Assembly (NCBI GenBank): GCA_001872625.1
Contig: MNXP01000033.1
Location: 1-37,034 of the forward strand
From: Bacteroidetes bacterium CG2_30_33_31
Lineage (GTDB): Bacteria; Bacteroidota; Bacteroidia; Bacteroidales; UBA1556
DNA: 37,034 bases
Reading direction: 5' to 3'
Both the position numbers and the translations under genes were made by a program. Under the pieces are notes generated by a model. The model made no database searches. It was given only the letters and a program-made list of their open reading frames with translations, and was not told where the DNA came from. Of this stretch, positions 25,866 to 35,245 are shown piece by piece. Position 1 is the stretch's first letter; the number at the start of each line of letters is the position of its first letter.

Positions 25866-27548
25866 ATGTTTAAAGGACATCCTAAAGGGCTTTACGTTCT
25901 ATTCTTCTCGAATATGGGCGAGCGGTTTGGTTATTATACCATGCTGGCAATTTTTACTCTGTTTCTTCAAGACCATTTTGGCTGGGATGAGACAAGAGCC
26001 TATCAACTTTATGGCATTTTCTTGGCAGGAATTTATTTTGCTCCCTTGCTTGGAGGAATCATTGCCGACCGATGGCTTGGTTATGGAAAAACAGTGAATA
26101 TTGGTATTGCAATTATGGCTCTTGGATACGGGCTTTTAGCAATTCCTGTGGGCACCAATCCAATGCCCGTATATATTTCACTGGCAGTAATTTCTCTTGG
26201 AGTTGGTCTTTTTAAAGGCAATCTCGTAGTTATTCTGGGCAATCTTTACGAAAGCCAAGGCTTGAAAAAACTTCATGATGCTGCCTTCAACATTTTCTAC
26301 ATGGGAATAAATATTGGAGCCATGTTCGCTCCTCATGTGGCTCGTACAATAAAAAATTATATAATGGAGAGCAATGGTTTTATTTATAATAATGCCATTC
26401 CAAAAATTGCAAATAACATCATCAGCGGACAAGCTATCGATGATGATAAAATGCAGATTATTACTGCCGCCGCACAAAATTCGCATTATACCGACATTCA
26501 TCTTTTTGCTACAGATTACATTCATTCATTATCTGCTGGCTATCATTGGGGATTTGGTTTTTCAGTTATAACTCTTGCCATTTCCATTGCCATTTTTATA
26601 GCTTTCAGAAAACATTACAAAGAAGCTGATTACCGCCAAGCTGATAAGGTTCAATCTGCTGACTATGTAGAACTTACACCTAAGCAAACAAGAGACAGAG
26701 TGATAGCACTAATCTTAGTTTTTATTATTGTTATTTTCTTTTGGATGGCTTTCCATCAGAACGGCTCTGCATTAACGGGTTTTGCAAAAAATTATACTAA
26801 ACTTACTGTAAGCAAATATACATACCTCCTATTTTCTATTCCCACTTTACTCGCAATTTTTGCATCTATTCTTGGCTTATTCGCCATTATTAACAAGCAA
26901 GCCAAACTTAATATGAAACTTTTGGGAACAGTTTTTTTTGTTGGAGGCATTGGTTATATTCTTTTTAAACTTGGAGTTTTTGGCGCAAATTTGAACGGAG
27001 TTATAACAGACACACGCGTTGATCCTGAATTATTCCAATCTTTTAACCCCATGTTTGTTGTTTGGCTCACGCCAGTAATTGTTGGGTATTTTGCTTATTT
27101 AGCCAAAAATAATAAAGAGCCATCCTCTCCAGCGAAAATTGGAATTGGAATGATGATTACGGCAGCAGCTTATGTTATAATGATTTATAGCTCAGTGGGT
27201 TTGCCAAGTGTTTCGTCTTTAGGTGGAAACTCAATAGATAGCTCGCAAGCTGTAAGTCCTTACTTTTTGATAGGAACTTATTTTACTCTCACTATTGCCG
27301 AACTGTTTTTAAGTCCAATGGGATTGTCTTTTGTGGCAAAGGTGGCACCACCAAAATTAAGAGGACTAATGCAAGGAGGCTGGCTGGCTGCCACTGCCGT
27401 AGGAAATTATGCTGCAGGTTATGTTGGAAAATTTTACCAACATTGGGAACTATGGCAATTCTTTACTCTGTTGGCTGTGCTTGCCGCAATTTCTGGATTG
27501 ATAATGTTTACCATCTTGAAAATTGTTAATAGAGCCTCCGTATCATAA
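25866..27548 (+). CDS. POT/PTR-family proton-coupled oligopeptide transporter
   Basis: A 560-residue inner-membrane protein, probably with 12-14 helices. The PTR2 signature is near the N-terminus: GERFGYYTMLAIFTLFL (E-R-F-x-Y-Y, the proton-coupling ExxERFxYY region), then APLLGGIIADRWLGYGKTV and, in helix 4-5, the second PTR motif MGINIGAMFAP. The C-terminal half has SPMGLSFVAKVAPPKLRGLM, also typical. Members import di- and tripeptides with protons. Insertion of about 60 residues at 165-225 (IMESNGFIYNNAIPKIANNI...) between helices is seen in Bacteroidota homologues with a periplasmic loop. Single-gene unit with its own promoter and terminator. Confidence 0.95.
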   Translation: MFKGHPKGLYVLFFSNMGERFGYYTMLAIFTLFLQDHFGWDETRAYQLYGIFLAGIYFAPLLGGIIADRWLGYGKTVNIGIAIMALGYGLLAIPVGTNPMPVYISLAVISLGVGLFKGNLVVILGNLYESQGLKKLHDAAFNIFYMGINIGAMFAPHVARTIKNYIMESNGFIYNNAIPKIANNIISGQAIDDDKMQIITAAAQNSHYTDIHLFATDYIHSLSAGYHWGFGFSVITLAISIAIFIAFRKHYKEADYRQADKVQSADYVELTPKQTRDRVIALILVFIIVIFFWMAFHQNGSALTGFAKNYTKLTVSKYTYLLFSIPTLLAIFASILGLFAIINKQAKLNMKLLGTVFFVGGIGYILFKLGVFGANLNGVITDTRVDPELFQSFNPMFVVWLTPVIVGYFAYLAKNNKEPSSPAKIGIGMMITAAAYVIMIYSSVGLPSVSSLGGNSIDSSQAVSPYFLIGTYFTLTIAELFLSPMGLSFVAKVAPPKLRGLMQGGWLAATAVGNYAAGYVGKFYQHWELWQFFTLLAVLAAISGLIMFTILKIVNRASVS

Positions 27549-27567
27549 GCAACCGTTAAAAAATATC

Positions 27568-27604
27568 AAACCCGTCAGAGCAAAAAAATTCTGACGGGTT
27601 TTTT
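27568..27604 (+). terminator. Rho-independent terminator of the POT gene
   Basis: AACCCGTCAGA (27569-27579) pairs exactly with TCTGACGGGTT (27590-27600) around a 10-base loop, followed by TTTT; 20 bases after the stop codon. Confidence 0.92.
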
Positions 27605-27676
27605 CAATTTCCAAACATCTTTTTTATACTGTCTTCAAAAAATACATTTACTTTGTAATATCTAAATATTTTTTAA

Positions 27677-29155
27677 TTGAGCAGTCTCAGACAATTAGCC
27701 AGTCAAACAGCCGTTTATGGTTTAAGTAGCATTCTTGGAAGAATCTTAGGATATCTTATGGTGCCACTTTACACAAGAGTTTTAACCGAAGGCTCTTATG
27801 GCTCAGTGGTCGAAATGTACTCTTATTCTGCGCTGCTGCTCATCATCCTCACTTATGGCATGGAGACAGCTTTTTTCAGATTTGCCCAATCTACAGGGCG
27901 AAGAAGTGATGTTTTTGGCACAGCTTTTTTATCCATTTTTATCTCCTCTTTGCTATTCCTATTTTTGATAATATTTTTTAGCAATAATATTTCCGAATTA
28001 ATACGTTATGCCTCCCGCCCCGACTATATTATTTACATAGCTTTGATGTTGTTTTTTGATGCAATTAATACCATTCCTTTTGCCAATTTACGCGCTGAAA
28101 ACAAAGCAAAAAAGTTTGTCATTATTCGCCTTACAGGAATTTTTATGAATATTGGTTTAAACCTTATTCTTATACTTTTGATGCCTTACATTATCAATAA
28201 TTTTCATGGTGACTTAAGCGATTTTTTACGAACTATTTATAAAGATGATGATAGAGTTTCCTATATTTTTATTTCGAATGTGCTAAGCAGTGGATTTATG
28301 AGCCTTATGTTTATACCACAATTTCTGAAACTTAAACTTGTTTTTGATGTAGAAATATGGAAAAAGTTGATGATTTATGCACTGCCTCTGCTGGTTTTTG
28401 GTCTTGCTGGAGCCGTTAACGAAGTCCTCGATAGGGTGCTACTGAAATATCTTCTTCCCGAAAATATTGCTATGGCTCAACTTGGAATTTATGGCGCTTG
28501 TTACAAGGTTTCTATCATCATGACAATTTTCATACAAGCTTATAGATATGCTGCCGAGCCTTTCTTTTTTGCTCAAGAAAAAGAAAAAGATTCCATGAAA
28601 ACTTATGCACGATTGATGAATTATTTTGTGATAACAACTTCAATAATTTTTCTTGCCACTATGCTTTATATTGATGTGGCTATGCTTTTGGTGGGAAAAC
28701 CTTTTAGAGTCGGCATTTCAGTGATTCCTATACTTCTGCTGGCAAATTTGTTTCTTGGAGTTTACTATAATTTATCTATTTGGTATAAACTCACCGACAG
28801 AACGAGATTTGGCGCTTATATCTCGCTTGTAGGAGCAGTTATCACTATTGTTCTCAACATTTATTGGATTCCAAGGTTCGGCTATTTGGGCTCTGCTTGG
28901 GCAACATTGATTTGTTATGCCTCCATGATGTTCATTTCATATTTCATCGGCAAAAAATATTACCCTATTCCTTACGACTGGAAATCTTCAATATTGGTGG
29001 TTGGCCTTGCCCTCGCCTTCTACCAAATAAGCCTTTTTATTAGCTTCGACACTATTTGGATTAAACTCTTTGTCAACACTTTAATACTAATAATTTATCT
29101 CTTGGCGATAGGATTTTTTCAATGGAGCTATATAAGAACTGTTTTAAAAAGATAA
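27677..29155 (+). CDS. Polysaccharide/oligosaccharide flippase (MOP superfamily)
   Basis: A 492-residue membrane protein with about 12-14 helices, of the Wzx/polysaccharide biosynthesis family. The N-terminus QTAVYGLSSILGRILGYLMVPLYTRVL is the family start (amphipathic helix and TM1 with the GRxLGYLLVPLYTR motif). It would flip lipid-linked sugar units across the inner membrane for surface polysaccharide assembly. The start codon is TTG at 27677; a stop lies immediately upstream (TAA 27674-27676), and no in-frame ATG gives the conserved N-terminus, so TTG is required. No glycosyltransferase genes are adjacent, so its glycan is unknown. Confidence 0.92.
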   Translation: MSSLRQLASQTAVYGLSSILGRILGYLMVPLYTRVLTEGSYGSVVEMYSYSALLLIILTYGMETAFFRFAQSTGRRSDVFGTAFLSIFISSLLFLFLIIFFSNNISELIRYASRPDYIIYIALMLFFDAINTIPFANLRAENKAKKFVIIRLTGIFMNIGLNLILILLMPYIINNFHGDLSDFLRTIYKDDDRVSYIFISNVLSSGFMSLMFIPQFLKLKLVFDVEIWKKLMIYALPLLVFGLAGAVNEVLDRVLLKYLLPENIAMAQLGIYGACYKVSIIMTIFIQAYRYAAEPFFFAQEKEKDSMKTYARLMNYFVITTSIIFLATMLYIDVAMLLVGKPFRVGISVIPILLLANLFLGVYYNLSIWYKLTDRTRFGAYISLVGAVITIVLNIYWIPRFGYLGSAWATLICYASMMFISYFIGKKYYPIPYDWKSSILVVGLALAFYQISLFISFDTIWIKLFVNTLILIIYLLAIGFFQWSYIRTVLKR

Positions 29156-29330
29156 GGATTATTCGAGAAAAAGATTTTTCAAAATTTTTTCATTTTGAAT
29201 GCAAAAAGCATGAATCAAAATCATAAAATTATCAATAAAATAAGAATCTGTCAATGATATTTATTAGAATTATTCTTGTAATAGCCTGATTTATTTTTAT
29301 GAATTTTGACATTCTTTAAAATTAAGAAAT

Positions 29331-29690
29331 ATGAATGATAATGAGTCGCCAAGAAGAATATTTTTAAAAAAATTAGGTCTAACAATGGGTGCCGTGGCAG
29401 CAACTCCCTTTCTTAGCACAGCCAACATTGTGGAGAAAAGAATAAAATATCCGCTGACTGAAAAGCAAAAAGCCTTTATGGAAAAACATGATATCTGGAT
29501 GGAAGAATTTATTGAAGTAATAAAAGAAAGACGCGAAAATCCAGATTCAGTAGATGCTAACCTAAGATTGATGAAATTAACAGAGCAATCGGAAGCATGG
29601 CAAACCGAAGTAGTGGAATATATGAAAGACGAAAATTTTGCACGCCATTATATGATTGCTACCGAAAAAATGACTAACGAGATAAATTGA
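29331..29690 (+). CDS. Small Tat-exported protein, function unknown
   Basis: 119 residues with a twin-arginine signal: PRRIFLKKLGLTMGAVAATPFL near residues 7-28, matching the S/T-R-R-x-F-L-K pattern and a hydrophobic stretch with an alanine-rich cleavage region. The mature part (about 90 residues) is highly charged and helical (EKQKAFMEKHDIWMEEFIEV, LMKLTEQSEAWQTEVVEYMK), with no cysteine or evident cofactor motif. Tat export usually implies folding before export. It stands alone between the flippase and malic enzyme genes. The family is unknown to me; the signal is clear. Confidence 0.75.
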   Translation: MNDNESPRRIFLKKLGLTMGAVAATPFLSTANIVEKRIKYPLTEKQKAFMEKHDIWMEEFIEVIKERRENPDSVDANLRLMKLTEQSEAWQTEVVEYMKDENFARHYMIATEKMTNEIN

Positions 29691-30121
29691 AAATTTCAGA
29701 AAAAATTGTACTAACAAAGTCGCTTTTTATAGAGTTTTTTAACGCTAAACCAAGGTTTTGGCAATTCATTTATCCCCATCAAGCCTTTATAAAAGACCTT
29801 CAAGACCTCTCTAAAAAAACAGCATATTTTATAAAAACAAATCATATATTTTAATTTATTTGATAAGAAGCAAACATATATTTTATACTTTTGCTCGGCG
29901 TAGCAAATAAGTTCATACAAAAAAAGTCAAAGTCGTCTCTTAGCGATTTTAAAGCGCTGTATTTGTGAGATTTAAATATTAATTTTGTGAAGGCAATACT
30001 CCATTATAAATTATAAACTCAAAATAAAATACATTTTTTTAATACCACCGAGAGAATAAATTGGCCTTTAAGTAAAACAAACTTTGCATCGTTTTTAAAT
30101 TAAACTAAAAACAATTTTTTT
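29691..30121. other. Long leader/intergenic region before malic enzyme
   Basis: 430 bases with no convincing gene. It holds one exact TAnnTTTG box, TACTTTTG at 29886-29893, followed by the inverted repeat TTTGCT-CGGCGT-AGCAAA (29890-29907). A second possible promoter, TTG at 30061 with AAACTTTG near 30079, lies about 40 bases before the malic enzyme ATG and is the likelier promoter for that gene. The rest is AT-rich. Confidence 0.4.
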
Positions 30122-32392
30122 ATGGACAATTTATTAAAAAAGCGTGCCTTAGAATACCATTCAAAAGGCAAACCTGGAAAAGTGGAGGTTATTCCTACAA
30201 AACCTTACTCAACACAAAGAGATTTATCCTTAGCATACACTCCTGGCGTGGCTTATCCATGTTTGGAGATTGAAAAAAATCCCGACGACATATACAAATA
30301 TACTAATAAAGGAAACCTTGTGGCCGTAATATCTAATGGGACTGCGGTTTTAGGGCTTGGCAATATTGGTGCAGCAGCTGGGAAACCAGTAATGGAAGGT
30401 AAAGGGCTTTTATTCAAAATTTTCTCCGATATCGACGTGTTTGATATAGAAGTTAGCACAAGAGATATAGATACTTTTGTGGAAACAGTTATTCAAATAG
30501 CTCCAACTTTTGGTGGCATCAACCTCGAAGATATTAAAGCTCCAGAGTGTTTCGAAATTGAAAGAAGAGTAAAAGAAGCTCTCGACATACCAGTAATGCA
30601 CGACGATCAACACGGCACAGCAATAATTTCTGCTGCTGGCTTGGTATCAGCCATGGAAATTACTGGCAAAAATCTTTCGAAGGTGAAATTGGTGGTAAGT
30701 GGTGCTGGCGCTGCCGCCTCTGCCTGCACAAGGTTATACATTTCTTTGGGAGTAAAACCCGAAAATGTACTTATGTGCGACAGTAAGGGAGTTCTCACTA
30801 CCAAAAGAACCGACTTAAATGATTCGAAAAAGGAATTTGCTCGCAATACCAATAAAACTAACTTAGCCGATGCACTTGTAGGTGCCGATATATTCCTTGG
30901 CCTTTCTGCCAAAGGTGCTATGACAAAGGAAATGCTGGCCTCCATGGCACCAAATCCTATTGTTTTCGCTATGGCAAATCCAGACCCAGAAATTTCTTAT
31001 GAAGATGCAATGGCAACCCGCGACGACTTAATTTTTGCTACTGGGCGCTCAGATTTCCCTAACCAAATAAATAACGTTCTTGGATTCCCATATATCTTTA
31101 GAGGTGCTTTAGATGTTAGTTCATCGGCTATAAATGAAGAAATGAAAAAAGCTGCTGTTTATGCTTTGGCAAATCTTGCAAAACAGCCTGTACCTGATGT
31201 CGTGAAGAAAGCTTATAACAAAACTGAAATGAGCTTTGGCAGATTTTATATAGTGCCTACACCATTAGATCCTCGCCTTATAGAATTTGTTGCTCCTGCA
31301 GTCGCAAAAGCTGCTATGGATTCTGGAGTTGCTCGAAAACCAATTACAGATTGGGATGAATACAAATCGAAATTACGTCAGCGCATGGGTATCGACCATT
31401 CTATTATGCGTTCGATGTACACCAAAGCAAAAGCAAATCCTAAAAAAGTCGTTTTTGCTGATGCTAATGATATTCACGTGCTCCAGGCTGCCATTCAAGT
31501 AAAACAAGAAGGTTTTGCATTTCCTATACTTTTGGGTGAAGAAAAAACTATAAAAGCTCTCGCAAAAAAATCTAATATTGATATCAAAGGAATACAGATT
31601 ATTGATAACACAGATGTAGATTATGAGGGAAAAAGAATGGAGTTTGCTCAAATTTTATACAACAAACGTCAAAGAAGAGGCATATCTTTAAAAGAAGCTC
31701 AGCGTAGCATGTTCAACAGAAATTATTTTGGCGTGGCAATGGTTGAGACTGGAATGGCAGACGCCATGATTTCTGGTACTAAAACCAATTATGCAGATGT
31801 GATGCGACCAGCACTTCAAATAATAAACAAGGTTGACAACATTGGCAAAATTGCAGGTATGTATATTTTGAACACTAAAAAAGGACCATTTTTCTTTGCC
31901 GACACCACTGTAAATACAAATCCAACCTCCGAAGATTTGGTTGACATTGCTCTATTGACCTCCGAAGCTGTGAAAGAATTCGGTGTAGATCCTGTGATGG
32001 CCATGCTTTCATATTCCAATTATGGTTCATCTGATACCGGAAGTCCAATTAATGCAGCAAAGGCTGTTTCAATACTTCACCAAAAATATCCTGAAATCAT
32101 GATTGATGGCGAGATGCAAGCTAATTTTGCTCTTAATACCGAAATGAGAACCGAGAGATATCCATTTTCTAAACTTGGAAATAGAAATGTTAACACCTTG
32201 ATATTCCCTAACTTAGACTCAGGAAATATAGCCTATAAAATGATGCAAGAGATAGGACATGCCGAAGCAATTGGACCAATTGTTATGGGCTTGAAAAAAT
32301 CTATTCACGTTTTGCAGCTTTCCAGTACTGTTAGGGAAATTATGGATATGGTGGCTATTGCCGTTGTGGATGCCCAAACTGGAAGTCTTTAG
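30122..32392 (+). CDS. maeB: NADP-dependent malic enzyme with phosphotransacetylase-like domain
   Basis: A 756-residue cytoplasmic enzyme that decarboxylates malate to pyruvate, usually giving NADPH. The N-terminal malic domain (1-165) has [10 protein letters not shown] (35-44, Tyr39), [13 protein letters not shown] (71-83) and the metal site [12 protein letters not shown] (136-147). [10 protein letters not shown] (158-167) leads into the Rossmann domain with VSGAGAAA (192-199) and [20 protein letters not shown]. From about 430 the chain is a phosphate acetyltransferase-like domain ([25 protein letters not shown]-like [11 protein letters not shown]), which in MaeB is regulatory and binds acetyl-CoA rather than catalytic. 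The length fits MaeB fusions. A terminator follows. Confidence 0.96.
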   Translation: MDNLLKKRALEYHSKGKPGKVEVIPTKPYSTQRDLSLAYTPGVAYPCLEIEKNPDDIYKYTNKGNLVAVISNGTAVLGLGNIGAAAGKPVMEGKGLLFKIFSDIDVFDIEVSTRDIDTFVETVIQIAPTFGGINLEDIKAPECFEIERRVKEALDIPVMHDDQHGTAIISAAGLVSAMEITGKNLSKVKLVVSGAGAAASACTRLYISLGVKPENVLMCDSKGVLTTKRTDLNDSKKEFARNTNKTNLADALVGADIFLGLSAKGAMTKEMLASMAPNPIVFAMANPDPEISYEDAMATRDDLIFATGRSDFPNQINNVLGFPYIFRGALDVSSSAINEEMKKAAVYALANLAKQPVPDVVKKAYNKTEMSFGRFYIVPTPLDPRLIEFVAPAVAKAAMDSGVARKPITDWDEYKSKLRQRMGIDHSIMRSMYTKAKANPKKVVFADANDIHVLQAAIQVKQEGFAFPILLGEEKTIKALAKKSNIDIKGIQIIDNTDVDYEGKRMEFAQILYNKRQRRGISLKEAQRSMFNRNYFGVAMVETGMADAMISGTKTNYADVMRPALQIINKVDNIGKIAGMYILNTKKGPFFFADTTVNTNPTSEDLVDIALLTSEAVKEFGVDPVMAMLSYSNYGSSDTGSPINAAKAVSILHQKYPEIMIDGEMQANFALNTEMRTERYPFSKLGNRNVNTLIFPNLDSGNIAYKMMQEIGHAEAIGPIVMGLKKSIHVLQLSSTVREIMDMVAIAVVDAQTGSL

Positions 32393-32423
32393 TAAATTTA
32401 AAATTCATATAGAATATATAATT

Positions 32424-32457
32424 GAAAGGAAGTGTAATACGCTTCCTTTCTTTTTTT
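32424..32457 (+). terminator. Rho-independent terminator of maeB
   Basis: GAAAGGAAG (32424-32432) pairs with CTTCCTTTC (32442-32450) around a 9-base loop, followed by seven T; 32 bases after the stop. Confidence 0.9.
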
Positions 32458-32512
32458 GCCTTATTGTTTTTTGAAAAATAAATTTTTTATTACTGAATTT
32501 CTCAAATTCATT

Positions 32513-33517
32513 TTACTGCACTAAAAGATTGCACCCTCTTATATCGCTGTTGTCGAAACGACCAAGGATTTCAAAACCACCATCGGCTCTTGTTTTGCCC
32601 AAATCTTGTGTGGCAATAAAAGAACAAGAATTAAGGTTTGATAGGTCAATAATGTTAATTCCGCCAGATTTTCCTACTGGGTTTATAGAAAAAGGGTCAT
32701 TGGTGTCGCGAATTAAAAGTTGCATTGTATCAGAGGAATAAAAAATTCCATCTCCCTTAGAATAAGCTTGGCTAAGCAACTCTGTCATTCCATATTCCGA
32801 ATGTATCTTTTGAACTCCAAAAGCTGATGTAAGCATCTTATGCAGCTGTTCACGTAAAATTTCCTTTCGCCTGCCTTTCATACCTCCAGTCTCCATCACA
32901 ATCAGGTTTTGAATTTTATCTTTGTCCATTAATTCCGCCAAATCTAACAAAGCATAAGTAACGCCGAGAAGCAAAATATTCTTGCCTTGGGAACTTGCTT
33001 GCTTTAGATTTATAATTAATTGCGCATAATCTTTTAGGTAAAATCCTCCAAGATCATTATTAGATTTTTTTATTAAATCATCTACCATAAAAACCAGAGA
33101 TGACTCTCCTTGATGAATATACGAAGGCAAAAGTGCAAAAATTATATAATCGCTTGGCGCGTGATAAAATTTTTGAAAACCCTTCAAAAAAGATGCCTTA
33201 TAAAGCTCTATATCAGTAATATAATGACTACTTCTAATTGCTGAAGTTGTTCCACTACTTTTAAAAATATGACTTGGTTTGATAATACTACTTAGAATTT
33301 TTTGGCTCTTGAAAAATGATATTGGTAAAAATGGAATCTGTTCAATACTGCTTATATTTGTAGGAGATTTATGCAGAAAATCACAAAAATCTTTATACAA
33401 AGAATTGAAATTGTATTGGTAATAAAATACCTCCAAAGCCGTTTCATTAAAGTCAATTTCTGGCGATAACGACAGAATTTTATTTTTCAGATTAAAGTAA
33501 TTTTGAATTCCTGACAC
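32513..33517 (-). CDS. LuxE-like acyl-protein synthetase / AMP-dependent ligase
   Basis: A 334-residue protein of the LuxE family, related to the ANL acyl-adenylating enzymes. Marks seen: FLPISFFKSQKI near 60-70, HIFKSSGTTSAIRSSHY (84-100, the Ser/Thr/Gly-rich AMP-binding P-loop equivalent), METGGMKGRRKEI (about 213-225), HSEYGMTELLSQAYS (about 244-258, the YGMTE adenylate motif) and TQDLGKTR near the end. LuxE activates fatty acid and passes the acyl group to a partner protein. In Bacteroidota such genes occur without lux genes, and their acyl acceptor is unknown. Divergent from the lipoprotein gene, with abutting promoters; no operon partner. Confidence 0.88.
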   Translation of the reverse strand: MSGIQNYFNLKNKILSLSPEIDFNETALEVFYYQYNFNSLYKDFCDFLHKSPTNISSIEQIPFLPISFFKSQKILSSIIKPSHIFKSSGTTSAIRSSHYITDIELYKASFLKGFQKFYHAPSDYIIFALLPSYIHQGESSLVFMVDDLIKKSNNDLGGFYLKDYAQLIINLKQASSQGKNILLLGVTYALLDLAELMDKDKIQNLIVMETGGMKGRRKEILREQLHKMLTSAFGVQKIHSEYGMTELLSQAYSKGDGIFYSSDTMQLLIRDTNDPFSINPVGKSGGINIIDLSNLNSCSFIATQDLGKTRADGGFEILGRFDNSDIRGCNLLVQ

Positions 33518-33537
33518 AGTATTGACTTTAAAAATAT

Positions 33538-33553
33538 TACATTTGCAAAAGTA
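33538..33553. promoter_or_regulatory. Abutting divergent -7 boxes of LuxE-like and lipoprotein genes
   Basis: TACATTTG (33538-33545, rightward, for the lipoprotein gene) is followed directly by CAAAAGTA (33546-33553), which reads TACTTTTG on the minus strand, 29 bases before the LuxE-like ATG. Both match TAnnTTTG exactly. The rightward leader would be about 70 bases. Confidence 0.55.
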
Positions 33554-33620
33554 AAATAATTCAGATGAATAATAATTGCGTTGGAATTAATAATTGCAGG
33601 CCGATAAATAGACTTGATAA

Positions 33621-34133
33621 ATGAGCAAAAAGCTTAAAATATTTGGAGCGATTTTTATATTGGCATTGGCTATTTCGAGCTGTTCGAAGCGCGATAAATA
33701 TCCCATTGAGCCAGTAATAAAGTTTTACTCTTTCACCAAAATTGATAATGGATTTAATGTTGATGACAAGGCAATTTTGAGCTTAAGTTTTACCGACGGC
33801 GATGGCGATATTGGTTTGGATATAAGCGACACTGCTCCACCATTTAATTTAAATGGAGACTATTACAATAATTGCATCATAGATTATTATGAGAAACAAA
33901 AAGGTAATTTTGTTAAAGTTGTTTTGCCTTTTAGCATGAACGCTCGAATACCAAAAATTGATGCTCAGGTTGCCAACCGTGGCATACGCGGAAATATTGA
34001 AATTGAACTGTTCGTAAATAATGTGCTCTCATCTTACGACACAATTCGATTTACAGCACACATTTATGATAGGGCACTGCACAAAAGCAACGAAGTGATA
34101 ACGCCAGAATTTGTGATTGATAAAAAACCCTAA
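33621..34133 (+). CDS. Predicted lipoprotein, function unknown
   Basis: 170 residues. The signal peptide MSKKLKIFGAIFILALAISS ends in a lipobox with Cys21 (AISSC), so it should be processed by Lgt (encoded at 7375) and signal peptidase II. The mature part has an Ig-like or beta-sandwich look: SLSFTDGDGDIGLDISDTAP resembles the DGDGD loop region common in Bacteroidota lipoproteins, followed by IEIELFVNN and IRFTAHIYDRALHKSN. The acidic loop may bind calcium. No enzyme motif is seen. It ends in a 4-base tail-to-tail overlap with the convergent T9SS gene. Confidence 0.8.
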   Translation: MSKKLKIFGAIFILALAISSCSKRDKYPIEPVIKFYSFTKIDNGFNVDDKAILSLSFTDGDGDIGLDISDTAPPFNLNGDYYNNCIIDYYEKQKGNFVKVVLPFSMNARIPKIDAQVANRGIRGNIEIELFVNNVLSSYDTIRFTAHIYDRALHKSNEVITPEFVIDKKP

Positions 34134-34957
34134 TCAATTGCAAATATTCTATTTAATGGCAATGTATTTTTCTGATTTATAGAAATAAAATAAATTCCCT
34201 TTTCAAAATTTCTTGTGTCAATTTTTATTTTTTTGCTGTTTGAATATTCAGCATGAAAAATATTTTTGCCGTCCAAAGTAAAGATGTTTATTTGAGAATT
34301 GCCTATAAAAATATTGTCAATATTTATGTATTCGTGAGCTGGATTTGGATAAATATTTATAAATTGATTGTTATCAGGAATATTATAACCCACTGAATTT
34401 ATTATATTTACGTCATCAATTAAATAGTGGGTAACTGAAGGATTGCCAGTTTGATGCCCCAAAAATTTAAGAACATGGCTTTGACCATTGGCAAAAGAAC
34501 TTATGTCAATATTCACTAATTTATATTTTTGTTTATACGTTGAAGAATCGCTGCTATTGATATAAAATATTTCTGTGGAGTCAACAAAAACTTTCAGAAA
34601 GTCATCGATATTGGCTGCAACTTTTGGAGTCTTAAGATAAAAACTGAGGATGGCATTTCCTAAAACCGGAATAGTAACTGTCTGCTTTACAAAACCCTCT
34701 TCATAAATTGTGCTTCCTCCAAGCCAAACATAATGGGAACCTGTGTTAGGCTGGCAAGGTCCACCACAATTTCCGCAGCTACTCGAACAAATTGTTGATG
34801 AAAAATTAGTTGAACTTTCGACCCAATAAGTATTAGGATGTCCAATTTCAAAGCTCGAATCTTTTACAATTTCCTGACTAAATACTGGCCTTGCAACAAA
34901 ATTGACAATGATAAAAATCGCTGTTATTGAAAGGATTCGCGCTAAGACTTGGTTCAT
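34130..34957 (-). CDS. Secreted protein with lectin-like domain and T9SS sorting domain
   Basis: 275 residues. Signal peptide at 1-28 (ILSITAIFIIVNFVARPVFSQ). The middle (about 30-190) looks like a jelly-roll carbohydrate- or MAM-like domain: VKDSSFEIGHPNTYWVESST, a cysteine-rich loop CSSSCGNCGGPC (residues about 57-68), SHYVWLGG, ILSFYLKTP and HYLIDDVNI. From about 200 a T9SS type A sorting domain follows: INIYPNPAHEYINI, INIFTLDGKNIF, FEKGIYFISI. It would be exported to the cell surface or medium. The gene's stop overlaps the lipoprotein stop on the other strand. The ligand is unknown. Confidence 0.83.
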   Translation of the reverse strand: MNQVLARILSITAIFIIVNFVARPVFSQEIVKDSSFEIGHPNTYWVESSTNFSSTICSSSCGNCGGPCQPNTGSHYVWLGGSTIYEEGFVKQTVTIPVLGNAILSFYLKTPKVAANIDDFLKVFVDSTEIFYINSSDSSTYKQKYKLVNIDISSFANGQSHVLKFLGHQTGNPSVTHYLIDDVNIINSVGYNIPDNNQFINIYPNPAHEYINIDNIFIGNSQINIFTLDGKNIFHAEYSNSKKIKIDTRNFEKGIYFISINQKNTLPLNRIFAID

Positions 34958-34989
34958 TGAGCTAATATGAATTTGTGGTTATACTTATG

Positions 34990-34997
34990 CAAATGTA
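34990..34997 (-). promoter_or_regulatory. Candidate promoter of the lectin-like T9SS gene
   Basis: The minus strand reads TACATTTG (exact TAnnTTTG), 33 bases before the ATG at 34957. Confidence 0.5.
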
Positions 34998-35245
34998 GAA
35001 AAATGTTTGATGGTTTTTATTTTTATTTCTTTATAATTGAATAAAAATAAATTAATGTTTTATCATATTTTACAGATTAAATGATGTTTACTATTTTTTT
35101 ATGAGTGCTTCTTGTTAATTAAAAAGAGGATTAGAAACAAGCTCTTAAAGAATAATTTATCAATCATAGCCTATTAAATTATTTAGGTTTTAGTTATAAG
35201 AAGCAAATAACTATGTTTATATTCAATGCTTTAGGTAAAAATATT

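Noticed and set aside
29711-29920. 69-codon leftward frame upstream of maeB
   Set aside because: Composition is dominated by residues of AT-rich codons (F, Y, K, C, I), there is no recognisable motif, and it overlaps a better promoter signal on the other strand.
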